Below, in pieces: positions 61,626 to 64,000 of a stretch of 64,000 bases of DNA. Location: assembly GCF_011038885.2 (NCBI RefSeq), contig NZ_CP064952.1:310001-374000 (forward strand). The letters run 5' to 3'. Below the pieces are notes generated by a model. It ran no database searches. It was not told where the DNA came from and saw only the letters and a list, made by a program, of their open reading frames with translations. The DNA is from Schaalia sp. ZJ405 (GTDB lineage: Bacteria > Actinomycetota > Actinomycetes > Actinomycetales > Actinomycetaceae). Numbering within the stretch: the first letter of the stretch is position 1; each line of letters begins with the position of its first letter. Both the position numbers and the translations under genes were made by a program.

Positions 61626-63056
61626 ATGGGTTTATCGCGTCGCACCATCATTCTCACAGCGTCGATCACCGGCGCGGTCGTCCTCGCTACCATCGGTGGC
61701 GGAGCCGCATACGCGACATATTACGGTGATCGTGCACTCCCCGGAACGCTCGTTGGGGAGACCTCCGTTGCCGGTATGAGCCGTGATGACATTGTTGCTG
61801 CCGTGTCCAAGCAATCGCAATCGGCAAAGCTCACCGTCGATATCACAGGAACTCAGAAGAAGTACTCGCTGTCTGATCTGGGTGTCACCGTTGATTCACA
61901 GGCAACGGCGGACAAGGTCCTGGCGATGAACGATTCAATTCTTGACCGTTTCTACGCGCTGTTTGGAGGCCACTCAGTTGACGCCGTGTACTCGGTGGAC
62001 GCGAAGGTGTCGCAGAAAGTCCTCACCGAACTGGCGCGTACAGCCGGTCCTGCACCTGTCGATGCGACGGTCACCGCCGATCCTGCGAGCGGAGTTTTCT
62101 CCGGATCCACAGCGGAAAACGGGATGACGATTGACACGAAGGCTGTGGAATCAGCGGTGTCGGAAGCGGCGAAGGGGCTCTCGTCCTCGTCTCTGACACT
62201 TCGCGCAATCGAGGTCGGTCCGAAAGTGACAACGGAGGCCGCCGCGAAGGTCGCTGAGGAAGCTAACGCTCTTGTGCAACTTGATGTCACTGTGTCCGAC
62301 ACGGTGGATCGCTATTCGCCGGATGTTCCCACGAAAGCGCAATGGGTGACTTTTGAGACGAAGAACGGGAAGCTCTCATCTCCAAAACTTGACCGTGACA
62401 AGGTCAATGAGTGGGTTGAAAAAGCGGTAAAGGAAGCGAATGTTGCGCCCACGGAAGGCGTCAATAACGTTGACTCCGCGGGAAATGTGCTCGTTGAGGC
62501 GATGCCGGGGAAGAAGGGTTTCTCCGTGAACAACGCCAGTGCCGTCACAGATGCCATCGTGTCGAGCCTGACAGACCGGAAAGCATACTCAGGTGAGTTC
62601 GCCTATGACGAGGTAGCGCCCACGTATGCGGCTCGCCCAGTCCTTGCCGGTTACCAAAACTACGTGTATCCGGCAGCGGCAGGCGAAAAATGGGTGGACA
62701 TTAACCTGGCAGCGTCAACGCTGACGGCCTACGAGGGGTACAACGTTGTGCGGGGGCCGGTGCCGATGAATCACGGGGGACCGGGACGCGAAACCGTTGT
62801 TGGAACTTTCCATGTTTACCTGAAGTATCAGAAACAGGACATGGGGTGTAGCCCTGAGTGGCCCTACTGTGTCCGCGACGTTCCGTGGGTCACCTACTTC
62901 ACGGGATCCTATGCGATGCACGGTGCCCCCTGGGCGGATGCCTTTGGAATTGGCTCAGATTATTCGTCATCGGGGTGCATTAACTTGCCGGTGGACGAGG
63001 CGCGTTGGATGTGGGGCTGGAGCGACATGGGAACGGCGGTCGTCACCCATCACTGA
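61626..63056 (+). CDS. L,D-transpeptidase (YkuD) with PG-binding_4 domains
   Basis: A 476-residue protein: membrane anchor (about residues 8-30), two PG_binding_4-like repeats (about 45-180 and 190-325; LTVDITGTQKKYSLSDLGVTV is a typical start) and a YkuD catalytic domain (about 345-476). The catalytic cysteine is C451 in SSSGCINLP and the His is in YAMHGAPWA. It makes 3-3 cross-links or attaches proteins in peptidoglycan. It is inserted between menE and menB but on the opposite strand. Confidence 0.92.
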   Translation: MGLSRRTIILTASITGAVVLATIGGGAAYATYYGDRALPGTLVGETSVAGMSRDDIVAAVSKQSQSAKLTVDITGTQKKYSLSDLGVTVDSQATADKVLAMNDSILDRFYALFGGHSVDAVYSVDAKVSQKVLTELARTAGPAPVDATVTADPASGVFSGSTAENGMTIDTKAVESAVSEAAKGLSSSSLTLRAIEVGPKVTTEAAAKVAEEANALVQLDVTVSDTVDRYSPDVPTKAQWVTFETKNGKLSSPKLDRDKVNEWVEKAVKEANVAPTEGVNNVDSAGNVLVEAMPGKKGFSVNNASAVTDAIVSSLTDRKAYSGEFAYDEVAPTYAARPVLAGYQNYVYPAAAGEKWVDINLAASTLTAYEGYNVVRGPVPMNHGGPGRETVVGTFHVYLKYQKQDMGCSPEWPYCVRDVPWVTYFTGSYAMHGAPWADAFGIGSDYSSSGCINLPVDEARWMWGWSDMGTAVVTHH

Positions 63057-63114
63057 TCACGCGCCCGCAGCGCCCGCGGGGCACGCACAGATCACGCACT
63101 GATCACGCGCCCGC
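63051..63114 (+). repeat. 18-bp direct repeat across the transpeptidase stop codon
   Basis: CACTGATCACGCGCCCGC occurs at 63051-63068 and 63097-63114 (46-bp period). The first copy includes the TGA stop of the transpeptidase gene; similar GC-rich bases follow each copy. The region lies between convergent genes and may have arisen by a small tandem duplication; it could serve as a terminator. Confidence 0.75.
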
Positions 63115-63135
63115 GGGGCCCGCAGGGCACACCAC

Positions 63136-64000
63136 CTACGCGTAATAGGGGAACTTCGTCCAGTCGGGACGGCGGTGCTCAAGGAAAGCATCCCGTCCTT
63201 CCTGGGCTTCCTCGGTCATATACGCAAGCCGCGTTGCCTCCCCGGCGAACACCTGCTGCCCGGCCATCCCGTCGTCGGCCAAGTTAAACGCGAACTTGAG
63301 CATGCGTATTGCCTGAGGAGACTTCGACGCAACGATGGATGCCCATTCGAGAGCGGTGTTTTCTAGTTCGGCGTGCGGCACAGCCCGATTGATTACCCCC
63401 CACTGCTGGGCGGTCACTGCGTCGTAACGCTGAGCAAGGAAGAAAATTTCACGTGCCCGTTTGTCGCCCGCTTGGCGGGCCAGCAATGCTGAACCGTATC
63501 CGGCATCGAAAGACCCAACATTGGCATCGGTCTGCATGAATGCGGCGTGCTCAATGGATGCAACGGACAGGTCAGCGACGACGTTGAGGGAATGTCCTCC
63601 ACCTGCCGCCCACCCGGGAACCGCAGCGATGACCACTTTCGGCATGGTGCGGATCAGTCGCTGAACTTCAAGGATATGCAGGCGACCTGCGCGCGCAGGG
63701 TCGATCTGTTCCCGTCGCTCGGCGGTGGGACGTGAGTCGTCGGCCTCGTCAACCTCGTAGCGATAGCCGTCGCTACCTCGTACACGCTGGTCCCCTCCCG
63801 AGCAGAAGGAATACCCTCCGTCTCGTGGAGAGGGGCCATTTCCGGTGAGAATCACGGCGGCGACATCATTTGTCAGCCTGGCATGATCGAGGCAACGGTA
63901 GAGCTCATCGACGGTATGAGGGCGGAAAGCATTGCGGATGTCCGGCCGGTCAAAAGCAATGCGCACGACAGGAAGGTCAGATCCTTCGGGCGCGCTGTCG
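63136..64000 (-). CDS. menB: 1,4-dihydroxy-2-naphthoyl-CoA synthase (5' truncated by the window)
   Basis: The frame stays open to the window end (DSAPEGSDLPVVRIAFDRP), so the true start lies outside; 287 residues are visible. Crotonase-fold signatures: FDRPDIRNAFRPHTVDELY, FCSGGDQ (oxyanion hole region), VPGWAAGGGHSLNVVADL and SFDAGYGSALLARQAGDKRAREIFFL. It closes the second ring of menaquinone from o-succinylbenzoyl-CoA, the MenE product. The C-terminal HRRPDWTKFPYYA is typical of MenB. Confidence 0.93.
   Translation of the reverse strand, partial: DSAPEGSDLPVVRIAFDRPDIRNAFRPHTVDELYRCLDHARLTNDVAAVILTGNGPSPRDGGYSFCSGGDQRVRGSDGYRYEVDEADDSRPTAERREQIDPARAGRLHILEVQRLIRTMPKVVIAAVPGWAAGGGHSLNVVADLSVASIEHAAFMQTDANVGSFDAGYGSALLARQAGDKRAREIFFLAQRYDAVTAQQWGVINRAVPHAELENTALEWASIVASKSPQAIRMLKFAFNLADDGMAGQQVFAGEATRLAYMTEEAQEGRDAFLEHRRPDWTKFPYYA

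Overview
This 64 kb window is a piece of a high-G+C Gram-positive (Actinobacteria) chromosome. The folate cluster order (tilS, hpt, ftsH, folE, folP, a folB-folK fusion, DUF3180), a BldC-like regulator next to the tiny ribosomal protein bS22, GTG starts, several probable leaderless genes and an LAxTG-type sorting signal all fit this group. An Actinomycetaceae member (Schaalia/Actinomyces-like) is my inference; no rRNA marker is present. I saw no tRNA, rRNA or CRISPR array.

Layout. 1-3 kb: the end of a sugar MFS permease and an amylosucrase. 3-7 kb: a PP2C phosphatase and pyruvate phosphate dikinase, closed by a strong terminator. 7-16.6 kb: a ferrous/ferric iron import locus made of an FTR1 permease with a duplicated extracytoplasmic domain, a P19 lipoprotein, a DUF2318 membrane protein, two FtsX-type permeases (one with a 21-His segment), an ATPase, a covalently flavinylated FMN-binding lipoprotein and its ApbE flavin transferase. 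16.7-19.6 kb: feoA, feoB and a FeoC-like protein. Both iron loci have DtxR/IdeR-like boxes in front. 19.8-25 kb: an SLC13 anion transporter converging on a 1091-residue FAD/Fe-S dehydrogenase. 25-30.4 kb: an unrecognised protein, an alpha/beta hydrolase, and metX-metY. 31-35 kb: an NlpC/P60 wall hydrolase, a DNA methyltransferase repair protein, pyrophosphatase and a PBP4-type carboxypeptidase. 35-44.8 kb: tilS, hpt, ftsH and the folate operon. 44.8-49.7 kb (minus strand): disA, radA and a Ktr/Trk potassium system. 50-50.4 kb: bldC-like gene and bS22.

50.6-55.7 kb is an accessory island: a 970-residue wall-anchored coiled-coil protein with a SEC10/CAP-like domain, an intact IS1249-like insertion sequence with target duplication, and a decayed LamG/Ig-type secreted protein gene that still has two LacI-type operators. 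55.7-64 kb: a histidine phosphatase, a small membrane protein, a divergent ribokinase/nucleoside hydrolase pair around a perfect palindrome, and menaquinone genes menA, menE and menB surrounding an L,D-transpeptidase.

The most unusual signals are: (1) an octamer, ACGAGGAC/GTCCTCGT, found 34 times by eye on both strands, in all reading frames and between genes, but absent from the accessory island; (2) three G9 tracts, each upstream of a gene for an exported or envelope protein; (3) the iron locus, in which a flavin route seems to replace the thioredoxins found in the equivalent Campylobacter cluster, plus a gene-converted tandem domain and a His-rich permease; (4) a perfect palindrome between ribokinase and nucleoside hydrolase; (5) mosaic codon use in the surface protein.
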